NCBI GenBank assembly: GCA_965230225.1
Contig: CBDDKM010000010.1
Span: 992,001-1,056,000, forward strand
DNA length: 64,000 bases
Direction of reading: 5' to 3'
DNA from: CALSMU01 sp965230225
Lineage (GTDB): Bacteria > Bacteroidota > Bacteroidia > Flavobacteriales_D > Parvicellaceae
Below the pieces are notes generated by a model. The model did no database searches, was not told the origin of the DNA, and saw only the letters and a list, made by a program, of their open reading frames with translations. Both the position numbers and the translations under genes were made by a program. Shown one piece after another: positions 8,039 through 16,457 of the stretch (positions are counted from its first letter, which is position 1; the number at the start of each line of letters is the position of its first letter).

Positions 8039-8565
8039 TTTTGCTGTGTGCTAACTCTTCCTTTCTTTTCCCAGGTTGACGTTTCAATCAATTGGGTGAA
8101 CACTTTCTCCAAATCCAATAATTCTTGAGGATACCCATACCTTCTGGCAACTGTTTTTCGCTCACCATCAATAACCAGCGAAGTAATAATGGTAGGTAAA
8201 TCGGTAACGCCCGGCATATCGTATTTATCCTCCATCTCCTTGTATTTGATTTCATTAGCCTTATCCAAAAGCAATTTCATTTGCTCCTTGGTTAGCTGAG
8301 TTGTATTTACTCCTAAAGGCTCACAAAACTTAATCCCCTCAAAATGAACGTAACCACTATTGTATATTTTCATTTTATAGATGGGACACCTACCAAAACA
8401 AGCTCCTCGTTCGATACCCGCAAACAAAGAATCTCCATCGGTAATATCCTGAAACAAAGCAGGCTTATCTTCTGGCTCCTCAACTGCATCCGCTACAGCT
8501 GATTTCTTTACACTACACCCTATTAAAATGAGTGCGCTAAATAATGTTATAAAAAATGTTTTCAT
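8035..8565 (-). CDS. DUF6438 domain lipoprotein
   Basis: 176 residues. The signal peptide ends in a lipobox (LIGC, Cys17). The motif ERGACFGRCPIYKMKIYNSG is the hallmark of DUF6438, a family of short Bacteroidota proteins of unknown function. The two Cys of CFGRC are probably a disulfide or a metal site in the periplasm, which is inference. It is a single-gene unit convergent with the lipoprotein gene on the plus strand. Confidence 0.85.
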   Translation of the reverse strand: MKTFFITLFSALILIGCSVKKSAVADAVEEPEDKPALFQDITDGDSLFAGIERGACFGRCPIYKMKIYNSGYVHFEGIKFCEPLGVNTTQLTKEQMKLLLDKANEIKYKEMEDKYDMPGVTDLPTIITSLVIDGERKTVARRYGYPQELLDLEKVFTQLIETSTWEKKGRVSTQQN

Positions 8566-8603
8566 AGCAGTTGTTTCATCTGGTTAATCAAACCACGAGC
8601 CAA

Positions 8604-8638
8604 AGTAAAAAACAAAGGCTCACTAATTGTGAGCCTTT
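8604..8638 (-). terminator. Intrinsic terminator after yidC
   Basis: A perfect 10-base stem, AAAGGCTCAC with GTGAGCCTTT, encloses a five-base loop (8624-8628). On the minus strand it is followed by GTTTTTTAC. It starts just after the yidC stop. Confidence 0.88.
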
Positions 8639-8642
8639 ACTA

Positions 8643-10640
8643 TTATTTTTTCTTTTTCATTTGCTGCTGTTGCTTAGACATCTCCTCCAAGCGCTGTTGG
8701 AATTTTGATTTCTTTTTCGGCTTCTTTTTGTTTTCAGCCAACTGCAGTTTAATCTTCTCTTCATCAATCATGTACTTCTTAATCCCCCACATGATCCCCA
8801 TGTTCATTAAGTTACCACACAAGTAGTAATAACTCAACCCAGAAGAGTAGCTATTAAAGAAGAATAACATCATAACCGGGAAGAAATACATGATGTACTT
8901 CATGTTTGGCATCCCTGGCTGATTAGTATTCATTTGACTACTGTTCATGATGGTATAGAACAAAGTAGAAACCGCCATCAATAACGCAAATAAACTAACG
9001 TGATCTCCATACCCCAATGGTATTTCAAATGGAAGTGTAAGAATCGAATCATAAGATGATAAATCTTCAGCCCATAAGAACCCTTCATGTCTTAAGTGAA
9101 TGCTTGAAGGTATAAATCGGAATACCGCTAACAGAATTGGCATTTGGATCAACATCGGAACACAACCCGCCATTGGATTTACTCCAGTAGCACGATAAAG
9201 CGCCATTGTTTCCTGTTGCTTCTTCATTGGGTCCGGCTTATCCTTATACTTTTCATTGATTTTTTCAATCTCCGGTTTCAATACCCTCATTTTAGCAGAA
9301 GACTTATAGTTTCTGTAAGTTAATGGAGTAACAATGATTTTAACAAATAAGGTCAATAGGAAAATTAACAATCCATACCCCATTCCAGTACTCTTCAGCA
9401 TATTAAACAATGGCTGAATCATAATTTGGTTTACCCAGCGGAAAATCCCCCATCCTAAATTGATGGTTCCTTCCAGTTCGTTTTCGTAAGATGCTAAAAT
9501 CTCCTGGTCATTTGGTCCAAAGAAGAATTTGAAATCCACTACATTTTGTGGTGCAACACTTAAGTCTGCTGAGTAACGAACCGTTCTGTCCGGTGAGTCA
9601 ATTTGCTTTTGAGCAATTTTATCTCCTTTCTTAAAGCTATTCTCACTCATCAATACAGAAGAGAAGTATTTATGCTTAAACGACACCCAGTTAACAGGTC
9701 CTTCAAATTCTAATTGATCATCGCTTCTTTCCCCCAGGTAATCTCTGTTCTCATCAAAGTAGCGGTACATAATTGTACAAATCATCCTTTCATCAGAAGC
9801 TAACTTCTCCGTGGAAAGTCCATCCATCATCCAGGTTAGATCAGTCTCTCCCAACTTCACTTTTCCTTCCAGATTTACATACTCAACCTGATAATCAACA
9901 TCGTATTTTCCAGGTGTTAAGGTATAGGTAAACTGTAAATACGTGTTAGGATCATTCGTATTCATTCTAAATGAAATCGATGCTGCTTCAGAAGTAGCAT
10001 CCACCAAAGTATCCGTAGTAGAAGCCTCAAAATACATACTTTGAGTATGTATCGCATTGTCATCTGTTGTTAGAATTCTTAAAGATTGTTTATAAGTGTT
10101 CTCATCGAACAAACTCATCGGCTCAACGGTCTCAGGAGACTCATTATAATCGGCCCAGGTTTGGTGTTCCTTTAACTTAACATCTGCTATACGCCCACCC
10201 TTACTAGCTAACTTAACAATTAGCTTATCGTTTTCGATGGTGTAATACTTATTCTCCCCGGTAGATGCTGGAAAGAATATTCCAAATTCCTCTACTCCTG
10301 CCGCAGCTTCTTTTTCTGCATTAATTGCTTCCAAGCGCTTTTCCCAATCTGCTTCAACCGAATCTTTATATTGAGTTAACAAAGTAGAATCTGTATTTAC
10401 TTCAACAGGAATTGCTGCTAACGCAGTAGAGTCCCAGTTATAAGAAGTGGCATCAATTTGATCTATTACAGCTGTATCTGCCCCTACAGAGTCCTTTTGA
10501 GGAATACTATCATTTTGAGCTACTTGCTCAGTATTCTCTTTATCTTCCCCTGCTTCCGGTTGTTCATTATTCATATAAAAGAACGTTAACAGGATGGCTC
10601 CTATTAATAATAAACCGGTAATCGTATTTCTATCCATCAA
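8643..10640 (-). CDS. yidC: Membrane protein insertase YidC
   Basis: 665 residues, typical for Bacteroidota YidC. It inserts and folds inner-membrane proteins, alone or with SecYEG. An N-terminal transmembrane helix (about residues 5-25) is followed by an acidic Gln/Asp-rich linker and a large periplasmic P1 domain. From about residue 395 the conserved 60KD_IMP core follows, with RNYKSSAKMRVLKPEI, GVNPMAGCVPMLIQMPIL and several hydrophobic segments. The C-terminal tail is very basic (KKPKKKSKF... QQQQMKKKK), consistent with ribosome contact. A TAACTTTG promoter box lies upstream at 10672-10679. Confidence 0.97.
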   Translation of the reverse strand: MMDRNTITGLLLIGAILLTFFYMNNEQPEAGEDKENTEQVAQNDSIPQKDSVGADTAVIDQIDATSYNWDSTALAAIPVEVNTDSTLLTQYKDSVEADWEKRLEAINAEKEAAAGVEEFGIFFPASTGENKYYTIENDKLIVKLASKGGRIADVKLKEHQTWADYNESPETVEPMSLFDENTYKQSLRILTTDDNAIHTQSMYFEASTTDTLVDATSEAASISFRMNTNDPNTYLQFTYTLTPGKYDVDYQVEYVNLEGKVKLGETDLTWMMDGLSTEKLASDERMICTIMYRYFDENRDYLGERSDDQLEFEGPVNWVSFKHKYFSSVLMSENSFKKGDKIAQKQIDSPDRTVRYSADLSVAPQNVVDFKFFFGPNDQEILASYENELEGTINLGWGIFRWVNQIMIQPLFNMLKSTGMGYGLLIFLLTLFVKIIVTPLTYRNYKSSAKMRVLKPEIEKINEKYKDKPDPMKKQQETMALYRATGVNPMAGCVPMLIQMPILLAVFRFIPSSIHLRHEGFLWAEDLSSYDSILTLPFEIPLGYGDHVSLFALLMAVSTLFYTIMNSSQMNTNQPGMPNMKYIMYFFPVMMLFFFNSYSSGLSYYYLCGNLMNMGIMWGIKKYMIDEEKIKLQLAENKKKPKKKSKFQQRLEEMSKQQQQMKKKK

Positions 10641-10671
10641 TTACTTTTATTTGACATCTTAAATGAGGCTG

Positions 10672-10679
10672 CAAAGTTA
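10672..10679 (-). promoter_or_regulatory. TAnnTTTG box upstream of yidC
   Basis: Minus-strand TAACTTTG matches the Bacteroidota -7 element and lies 31 bases before the yidC start. No good TTG at the expected distance was found, so only the -7 part is supported. Confidence 0.5.
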
Positions 10680-10830
10680 AGGTTATAATTTGATTAGCGA
10701 AACCGAGCAAACAAAAAAGGAAGGGTAAGACAAGATTATTCGACTCATTTTCAGCAATCCTCTTCAAAGCCGTTGAAAACTTTGTTAAAAACGAAAAAAT
10801 TCAAACCACTGAGGGGCAATCAACATCCGA

Positions 10831-10838
10831 TATTTTTG
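10831..10838 (+). promoter_or_regulatory. TAnnTTTG box upstream of the gene at 10861
   Basis: TATTTTTG matches the -7 element and lies 22 bases before the ATG at 10861. The -33 element is not obvious. The 220-base gap between this gene and yidC holds these two divergent boxes and nothing else that I recognise. Confidence 0.5.
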
Positions 10839-10860
10839 TAAGAATAAGAAACGAACACGT

Positions 10861-11415
10861 ATGCTGACCGCCATATTTGGAAAAAAGAAATTAACCGAGG
10901 ATAAAGTTGCCAATGTATTTGTAAATACACTGGTTCATGTTGTTGACGAATCTTTTTCTGATGTTGCCGACCAAATTAGAAATGATGCAGAGTTCGAAAC
11001 TATCCCATCCATAGATAATTCAGATAGTGACAAATTCTTAATGATCGTTTTGGCAGGTAACTTGAATTACTTGAGCCGCTACTTCTCTAATACAGAAGAA
11101 ATGGTATTAAAAGGAAAAATCATCGAAAAGATGGGTAAAGTATTTGGGCTTACCTATAATGAGATGAAAGAAATTGTTCGTGAATATCAAGATTTCATTT
11201 ATAGAGTTAATCACCCTTCCAAGAACACCTTATACGGGATGTCTAAAGCGGTTTTCTACAAGTATAAATTAGGAAGGTTTCAGGATGAGTACTTTGCTCA
11301 ACTAAACGCTCCTAACCCTATTTTCTTAAAGAGAATGGATAGTGTTATGGAGAACTACCTTTGGGACTGGAATTCCTTTTTTGACAAGTATAAATTTACT
11401 CCTACCGAGGCTTAA
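10861..11415 (+). CDS. Conserved-looking hypothetical protein
   Basis: 184 residues, soluble and mostly helical, with no signal peptide or membrane segment. It starts MLTAIFGKKKLTEDKVANVF and ends FFDKYKFTPTEA. Codon use resembles that of its neighbours, and it has a promoter box upstream. I do not recognise the family and see no catalytic motif. It is divergent from yidC and its stop is two bases from the convergent lhgO stop. Confidence 0.75.
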   Translation: MLTAIFGKKKLTEDKVANVFVNTLVHVVDESFSDVADQIRNDAEFETIPSIDNSDSDKFLMIVLAGNLNYLSRYFSNTEEMVLKGKIIEKMGKVFGLTYNEMKEIVREYQDFIYRVNHPSKNTLYGMSKAVFYKYKLGRFQDEYFAQLNAPNPIFLKRMDSVMENYLWDWNSFFDKYKFTPTEA

Positions 11416-11417
11416 TC

Positions 11418-12653
11418 CTACTTTACAGCTACCTCAAGGCCGAAATGCTTTTCTGCCATTTCTTTAATATCCCCACCAATAGCTAATGCGGCTGTTGCTG
11501 CTGGAGAAGGAGCATTAAGTACATGGATACTGTTTTTCCCGTACTCAATTCTAAAGTCATCTCTGGTATCACCATCTGAACTCATTAGTAGAGCTCTTAC
11601 ACCAGATCTCCCTGGCTTAATATCATCCATAGTTAACGATGGAATTAATCCCTGAAGGGTTTTTAGGAAAAGCTTTTTAGAAAATGCTCTTCTGTATTCA
11701 TTGATACCAAAGCTCATGTTCTTCATAAATAACTTCCAGGTACCAGCATAACTTAAAGCACTTGCTGTATCTCTCAGACTAAAATCTGTTTTACCATAAC
11801 CTTCTCTTTTAAAGGTGAACACTGCATTAGGCCCACACTCAATTTCTCCATTCGTCATTCTGGTAAAGTGAACCCCTAAGAATGGAAAATCCGGATTAGG
11901 AACCGGGTATATCAAGTTTCTTACTTTATGTTTCGCCTGATCAGTTAACTCGTAATAATCTCCTCTAAAACCTACTACCTTCTCCTTAATCTTTACCCCA
12001 TCCTTCTTAGCAAGTCTATCTGCCTGCAAACCTCCACAGAAAATTGTTTTTCTAGCCTTAAAAGTTCCTTTACTGGTTATGATGGATGTATCTTCTTCAT
12101 GATGCTCAAAGTTCTTAGCTTCTGTTCCCAACATCAATTTACTTTCAGGCTGAGTTCCCAAAGCTACTTCAACCATCTTTTCTGTTGCTCCTCTAAAATC
12201 TATAATCCCGGTACAAGGCACCCAAATACCAGCAACTCCTTCTACATGAGGCTCTATATCCTTAACCTGTTCTCCTGTTATTTTCTCAATCCCTTCGGTA
12301 TTATTTGCAATTCCGTTATCAAAGATTTTATTCATGAACGGAAGCTCACTTTCCTTGGTAGCAACCACCACCTTTCCACACACATCATGAGCAACATTGT
12401 ACTCTTTTGCAAAGGCAACCAATTCATGCCTACCATTAACACAATTTCTTGCTTTATGCGATCCTGGCTTATAATATAACCCTGAGTGAATAACCCCAGA
12501 ATTATTACCCGTTTGATGATCGGCTAACTTCGCCTCTTTCTCTATTAAGAGAATTTTAAGATCCGGATAAGCTTTTTGAATCTTATAAAAAGTTGCCGCT
12601 CCAACAATTCCTCCTCCAATAATCGCGATGTCGTACATTGTATCTTGTGCCAT
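11418..12653 (-). CDS. lhgO: L-2-hydroxyglutarate oxidase
   Basis: 411 residues from the ATG at 12653 (MAQDTMYDIAII). A longer frame to 12683 would overlap the promoter box. The FAD-binding fingerprint DIAIIGGGIVGAATFYKI is at the N-terminus, and the DAO-type fold continues with HQTGNNSGVIHSGLYYKPGS, a segment typical of LhgO and L2HGDH enzymes. It oxidises L-2-hydroxyglutarate to 2-oxoglutarate, a metabolite-repair reaction that passes electrons to the membrane. It appears monocistronic. Confidence 0.9.
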   Translation of the reverse strand: MAQDTMYDIAIIGGGIVGAATFYKIQKAYPDLKILLIEKEAKLADHQTGNNSGVIHSGLYYKPGSHKARNCVNGRHELVAFAKEYNVAHDVCGKVVVATKESELPFMNKIFDNGIANNTEGIEKITGEQVKDIEPHVEGVAGIWVPCTGIIDFRGATEKMVEVALGTQPESKLMLGTEAKNFEHHEEDTSIITSKGTFKARKTIFCGGLQADRLAKKDGVKIKEKVVGFRGDYYELTDQAKHKVRNLIYPVPNPDFPFLGVHFTRMTNGEIECGPNAVFTFKREGYGKTDFSLRDTASALSYAGTWKLFMKNMSFGINEYRRAFSKKLFLKTLQGLIPSLTMDDIKPGRSGVRALLMSSDGDTRDDFRIEYGKNSIHVLNAPSPAATAALAIGGDIKEMAEKHFGLEVAVK

Positions 12654-12670
12654 GCAGAATAAATTTGGCG

Positions 12671-12678
12671 CAAATTTA
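12671..12678 (-). promoter_or_regulatory. TAnnTTTG box upstream of lhgO
   Basis: Minus-strand TAAATTTG lies 17 bases before the chosen lhgO start. A -33 TTG at ideal spacing is absent. Confidence 0.45.
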
Positions 12679-12713
12679 GGCAAGATGTTTTAGATTGAGG
12701 TAATGATCTTATT

Positions 12714-14036
12714 TTAATTCTCTTTAAGAGGAGAATCAAGGATGGTAGAATCTTTCTTTTCTTTGGGAACCAATAATAAAAGTAAAATCCCAATCACAAA
12801 GAATATTGTCAATGCCATTACAGAGTATCTAATGTTATAAACTCCATTTAAGAACCCAAAGGAAATTATACCTATAGACATCCCTACTTTCTCCAATACA
12901 TCATAAAAACTAAAATATGAAGCATGATCCTCCGTTTCTGGAAGGAATTTGGAGTAAGTAGACCTTGATAGCGACTGAATCCCTCCCATTACAAAACCAA
13001 CAACTCCTGCCAATACGTAAAACCCAATTGGTCGATTGACATAATAAGACCCCAAACAAATTGAAATCCACACCAGTAATGCGATTCCCAGAACATTTAT
13101 ATTCCCCCATTTTCGTGACAATGTTGCAAACAACATAGACCCGGGAATTGCGATTAACTGAATTAAGAGTATACTTACAATCATTCCAGTATCTCTACTA
13201 TCATCACTTGGCCATTCCACCGCTTCAGTCCCAAAAAATTGAGCCATAGTCATAATGGTCTGTACAGCCATACTATAGACAAAAAAGGAAGTCAAAAAAC
13301 GCTTCAGCCTTTTAATATGAGAAAACTCTTTCCAAACTCCTTTTAATTCTTGAAACCCCTTAGAAAACATATGGGATTTGGCCTCAGCATCTAGTTGCTT
13401 ATTAAATACATTTCCGGGCAACCTTCTATAGGTTAACTGAGCAAACCCAATCCACCAAACCCCAACCAGAGCAAAACAATATTTGGCAGGTACCCCTGCT
13501 GCCTTGATCAACACTAAACAAATGACCAAAAGCACAAAACTCCCCAAATACCCCCTGGAAAAACCTCTTGCACTAATCATATCATGATCCTTAGGTTCAG
13601 CAATTTCTGGTAAATAGGCATTGTAAAAAACTAAACTCCCCCAAAAACCTATATTAGAAGTCATGCATAGAAACAATCCAAACTCAATTGGGTAAGATTC
13701 AAAAAAGGTTAATCCTACACATGAAAGGGCTCCCAGGTAATTAAACCACTTCATAAAGGTCTTTTTCGAACCGGAATAATCCGCAACTCCAGATAATATT
13801 GGAGACAATATGGACACCACAATTAGTGAAAGAGCCAATGCGTAAGAGTATATCTCCACACTATCAAACATCTTCCCCAGCACCAATACATTATCTTCCA
13901 CCACATTGATATAATACAATGGAAAAATTGCTGTGGTGATTACAAGTGGATAAACAGAATTTGCCCAATCATACATGATCCAGGCATTAATTACTTTTTT
14001 ATCTCCTTTCTTAATTTGAGATGAATGATTGCTCAC
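12714..14036 (-). CDS. MFS transporter, Atg22/UMF1 family
   Basis: 440 residues with about 12 hydrophobic segments. The N-terminal INAWIMYDWANSVYPLVI segment, with its YDWANS motif, is characteristic of the Atg22-like (vacuole effluxer, UMF1) branch of the major facilitator superfamily. A GGIQSLSRSTYSKFLPE segment near residue 350 is also typical. It sits in the inner membrane. Yeast Atg22 exports amino acids from the vacuole, but the bacterial substrate is unknown. It lies 30 bases upstream of lhgO on the same strand. Confidence 0.88.
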   Translation of the reverse strand: MSNHSSQIKKGDKKVINAWIMYDWANSVYPLVITTAIFPLYYINVVEDNVLVLGKMFDSVEIYSYALALSLIVVSILSPILSGVADYSGSKKTFMKWFNYLGALSCVGLTFFESYPIEFGLFLCMTSNIGFWGSLVFYNAYLPEIAEPKDHDMISARGFSRGYLGSFVLLVICLVLIKAAGVPAKYCFALVGVWWIGFAQLTYRRLPGNVFNKQLDAEAKSHMFSKGFQELKGVWKEFSHIKRLKRFLTSFFVYSMAVQTIMTMAQFFGTEAVEWPSDDSRDTGMIVSILLIQLIAIPGSMLFATLSRKWGNINVLGIALLVWISICLGSYYVNRPIGFYVLAGVVGFVMGGIQSLSRSTYSKFLPETEDHASYFSFYDVLEKVGMSIGIISFGFLNGVYNIRYSVMALTIFFVIGILLLLLVPKEKKDSTILDSPLKEN

Positions 14037-14097
14037 TTTTAACGGTTTTAAGTAGTGGTGGACAAGATATAAATATTATCTGAAAACTTATATAAAG

Positions 14098-14130
14098 AAA
14101 AAAGCCCCGACTAATCGTCAGGGCTTTTTC
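14098..14130 (-). terminator. Intrinsic terminator after ompA-like gene
   Basis: The minus-strand stem is AAAGCCCTGAC with GTCGGGGCTTT around a five-base loop, followed by T. One pair is a U-G wobble on the minus-strand RNA; on the plus strand the same position would be a C-A mismatch. The hairpin is thus better on the minus strand, matching the gene it follows. Confidence 0.85.
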
Positions 14131-14150
14131 AATTATCTTATAATTAAGAA

Positions 14151-15335
14151 TTAATCCAATAATTTGAATTCGACTCTTCTGTTTTTTGCTTTATCCAATG
14201 AGCTTTCTCCTTGCGAAGAAGACTGTGATATGTCCTGCTTCTTAATAGTAATTCTAGACGCATCAATTCCTTTATCTACTAGATAAGCTTTTACTTTCTC
14301 TGATCTTCCATTAGCAATATCCTTGTAAGCTTCGTTTTCAGGATCTTTTTTAGCTGCTTCAATTTCAGACTTATCAGTGTGTCCGATCAATTCAATTTTG
14401 AATTCTGGATTAGCCACCATAATAGCTGCCATGTTATCCATATCCTTCAACATTGCTTCCTCTAAATCAGTTTTCATGTTATCGAAGTATACGGTAGCTA
14501 ATTTAATCTGCTCTTCTACAGAGAAACCATCTTCACTTGTATAGTTTTTATGATATACTGTAGAAGTAGTTTCGTTAGTCTTCATGGTATTAGAACAGTC
14601 ACACTCAGATGGATCATCCATAATGAACACCTCTACCTGATCGATATAATAGTAAGCAGTTGGAATTTGCGTTCCTTTAAAATCAGCTTTTTTCTTAAGC
14701 TTTTGAAACTTGGTATCTTTGTTATTATAGAAATTACCAATTGTTATATACTCTTCTTTTCCTGTTGCTTTAAACACTCCACAAACTGGCTCCCAGTTAT
14801 ATCTTCCATTAAAAATTTTATTTTCTGGATCGTGAACAACTCTAGCAAACTCCTTTTGCTTTTCAAATATAATATCCGTTTTAGCTTCAATCTCTAATGG
14901 ATCTTTACTTACGTACATCCCTAAATTATTAACCGCATATTTAGAAAGATCAGATAAACTTACGTGAAACTTAACACAATACTCTACATCTTTTTTCAAA
15001 GGCCCTAGTAATTGGGTCTGAATATAAGTTCTTGGCTGCTTATTGTTATAACTATAAGCTACTATTCCCGCATACCTTTTCCCATCCATAGGATGCTCAC
15101 GTCCAACTGTGTTATCAGGAGCTGAACAAGGCATAGGAGCCTCTGTTGAATACAAATCAGCCTTAAGCCCAGTTGGAGAATTCCAATCAGCAGCAACACT
15201 AATTTGCTTTAGTTTTTTTAGTTTTCCCTTTCCGGAGCTTTCAAAACTAGGGTTGGTTATCAAATTTTTGTCGTCCTGTGCCATTGCACCAATGGCAAAC
15301 ATCCCTGCCAGTCCGAAAACAAATAACTTTTTCAT
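14151..15335 (-). CDS. OmpA family outer-membrane protein
   Basis: 394 residues. The signal peptide is MKKLFVFGLAGMFAIGAMA, cleaved before QDD. Residues 25-240 form a beta-rich domain with TNPSFESSGKGK near the start, resembling the carbohydrate-binding-like N-terminal part of Bacteroidota OmpA proteins. Residues 275-394 are the OmpA peptidoglycan-binding domain, with ATVYFDN, IELIGHTDKSEIEA, NGRSEKVKAYLVDKGI and the terminal NRRVEF. The first part should face the periplasm or surface and the second holds peptidoglycan. It begins two bases after the hemE stop and is probably co-transcribed with it. Confidence 0.92.
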   Translation of the reverse strand: MKKLFVFGLAGMFAIGAMAQDDKNLITNPSFESSGKGKLKKLKQISVAADWNSPTGLKADLYSTEAPMPCSAPDNTVGREHPMDGKRYAGIVAYSYNNKQPRTYIQTQLLGPLKKDVEYCVKFHVSLSDLSKYAVNNLGMYVSKDPLEIEAKTDIIFEKQKEFARVVHDPENKIFNGRYNWEPVCGVFKATGKEEYITIGNFYNNKDTKFQKLKKKADFKGTQIPTAYYYIDQVEVFIMDDPSECDCSNTMKTNETTSTVYHKNYTSEDGFSVEEQIKLATVYFDNMKTDLEEAMLKDMDNMAAIMVANPEFKIELIGHTDKSEIEAAKKDPENEAYKDIANGRSEKVKAYLVDKGIDASRITIKKQDISQSSSQGESSLDKAKNRRVEFKLLD

Positions 15336-15337
15336 AA

Positions 15338-16369
15338 TTAACTGTGTTTATATTCTTTTACTGCATCGATAAAGCACTTTACTTTATCTGGATTGATGTC
15401 CGGATAAACTCCATGCCCTAGGTTTGCAATGTGGCGTTTCGCCCCAAACTTACTAAGCATTTTCCTTGTTTCCAATTTAATCGTATCAAAATCAGCATAC
15501 AACATACATGGATCGAGGTTACCTTGTAAGGTTTTTTCATCGCCAATCAACCTCCTACTCTCTTCTATATCCATGTTCCAATCCAATCCAATGGTATTAC
15601 AATTTAATTGCCCCAAAGACTTTCTGGCGAAGTATGCTCCTTTTGCAAAAATGGTAATAGGCACTTCATTTATCGCATCGCATATCTCCTTTACATATTT
15701 CATTCCAAACTCTTCATACTGCACCGGACTAAGGATTCCCGCCCATGAATCGAACACCTGAACCATGTCTGCACCGGCATTAATTTGTGCCTTTAAATAC
15801 TTAATTGTGGTTTCGGTAATCATCCCCAACAATTGATGCGATAATTCAGGTTGGGTGTAAAGCATTTTTTTAGCCTTACTAAATGTCTTGGACCCCTGCC
15901 CCTCTATCATATATGAGAAAATTGTCCATGGAGCTCCAGCAAATCCAATTACAGGTACTCTTCCATTCAGTTCCTGTTTGGTAATTTTAATAGCATCAAT
16001 GGTATACTTAAGAGATTCCTCAGCATCTGGAATTCTAATAGAATCCAAATCCTTTTGGGTCTGAATGGTTTTTTCAAAAAATGGACCTTTCTTCTCAATC
16101 ATCTGATACTCCAACCCCATTGCCTCAGGCACCACAAGAATATCTGAAAATATAATCGCAGCATCAACCCCAAGAAGGTCTACCGGTTGAATGGTTACTT
16201 CAGCTGCCAATTCAGGCGTCTCAACCAACTCCTTAAATCCGCTTAAGCTATTTCTAACTGCTCTATACTCAGGTAATATTCTACCTGCTTGTCTCATCAA
16301 CCAAACAGGAGTTCTTTCAACATCTTCTCCTTTGGCTGCTCGAATAATTAGGTCATTCTTCAATTGCAT
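15338..16369 (-). CDS. hemE: Uroporphyrinogen decarboxylase
   Basis: 343 residues. HemE removes four carboxyl groups from uroporphyrinogen III to give coproporphyrinogen III in heme synthesis. The N-terminal signature RTPVWLMRQAGRILPEYR contains the conserved Arg residues. GFAGAPWTIFSYMIEG is the second family signature, and the C-terminal HIANLGHGVYPDI carries the conserved His. The start codon lies only four bases after a perfect promoter box, so the mRNA may be leaderless. The ompA-like gene follows after two bases. Confidence 0.97.
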   Translation of the reverse strand: MQLKNDLIIRAAKGEDVERTPVWLMRQAGRILPEYRAVRNSLSGFKELVETPELAAEVTIQPVDLLGVDAAIIFSDILVVPEAMGLEYQMIEKKGPFFEKTIQTQKDLDSIRIPDAEESLKYTIDAIKITKQELNGRVPVIGFAGAPWTIFSYMIEGQGSKTFSKAKKMLYTQPELSHQLLGMITETTIKYLKAQINAGADMVQVFDSWAGILSPVQYEEFGMKYVKEICDAINEVPITIFAKGAYFARKSLGQLNCNTIGLDWNMDIEESRRLIGDEKTLQGNLDPCMLYADFDTIKLETRKMLSKFGAKRHIANLGHGVYPDINPDKVKCFIDAVKEYKHS

Positions 16370-16373
16370 CGGG

Positions 16374-16403
16374 CAAAGGTAATCATCGGTAGATAAGGAA
16401 CAA
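16374..16403 (-). promoter_or_regulatory. Promoter of hemE
   Basis: Minus-strand TTG (16401-16403), 19 bases, then TACCTTTG (16374-16381): an exact match to the Bacteroidota consensus. The box ends four bases before the hemE ATG, which predicts a leaderless transcript. Confidence 0.75.
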
Positions 16404-16430
16404 AAAAAAGAGGTTCATTAAGAACCTCTT
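16401..16430 (-). terminator. Intrinsic terminator after the 1359-residue surface protein gene
   Basis: A perfect nine-base stem, AAGAGGTTC with GAACCTCTT, has a five-base loop and a run of eight T-equivalents on the minus strand. It lies 28 bases beyond the stop of the large gene and overlaps the -33 element of hemE. Confidence 0.88.
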
Positions 16431-16457
16431 TTCGACATATCGTGAATAATCTTATAT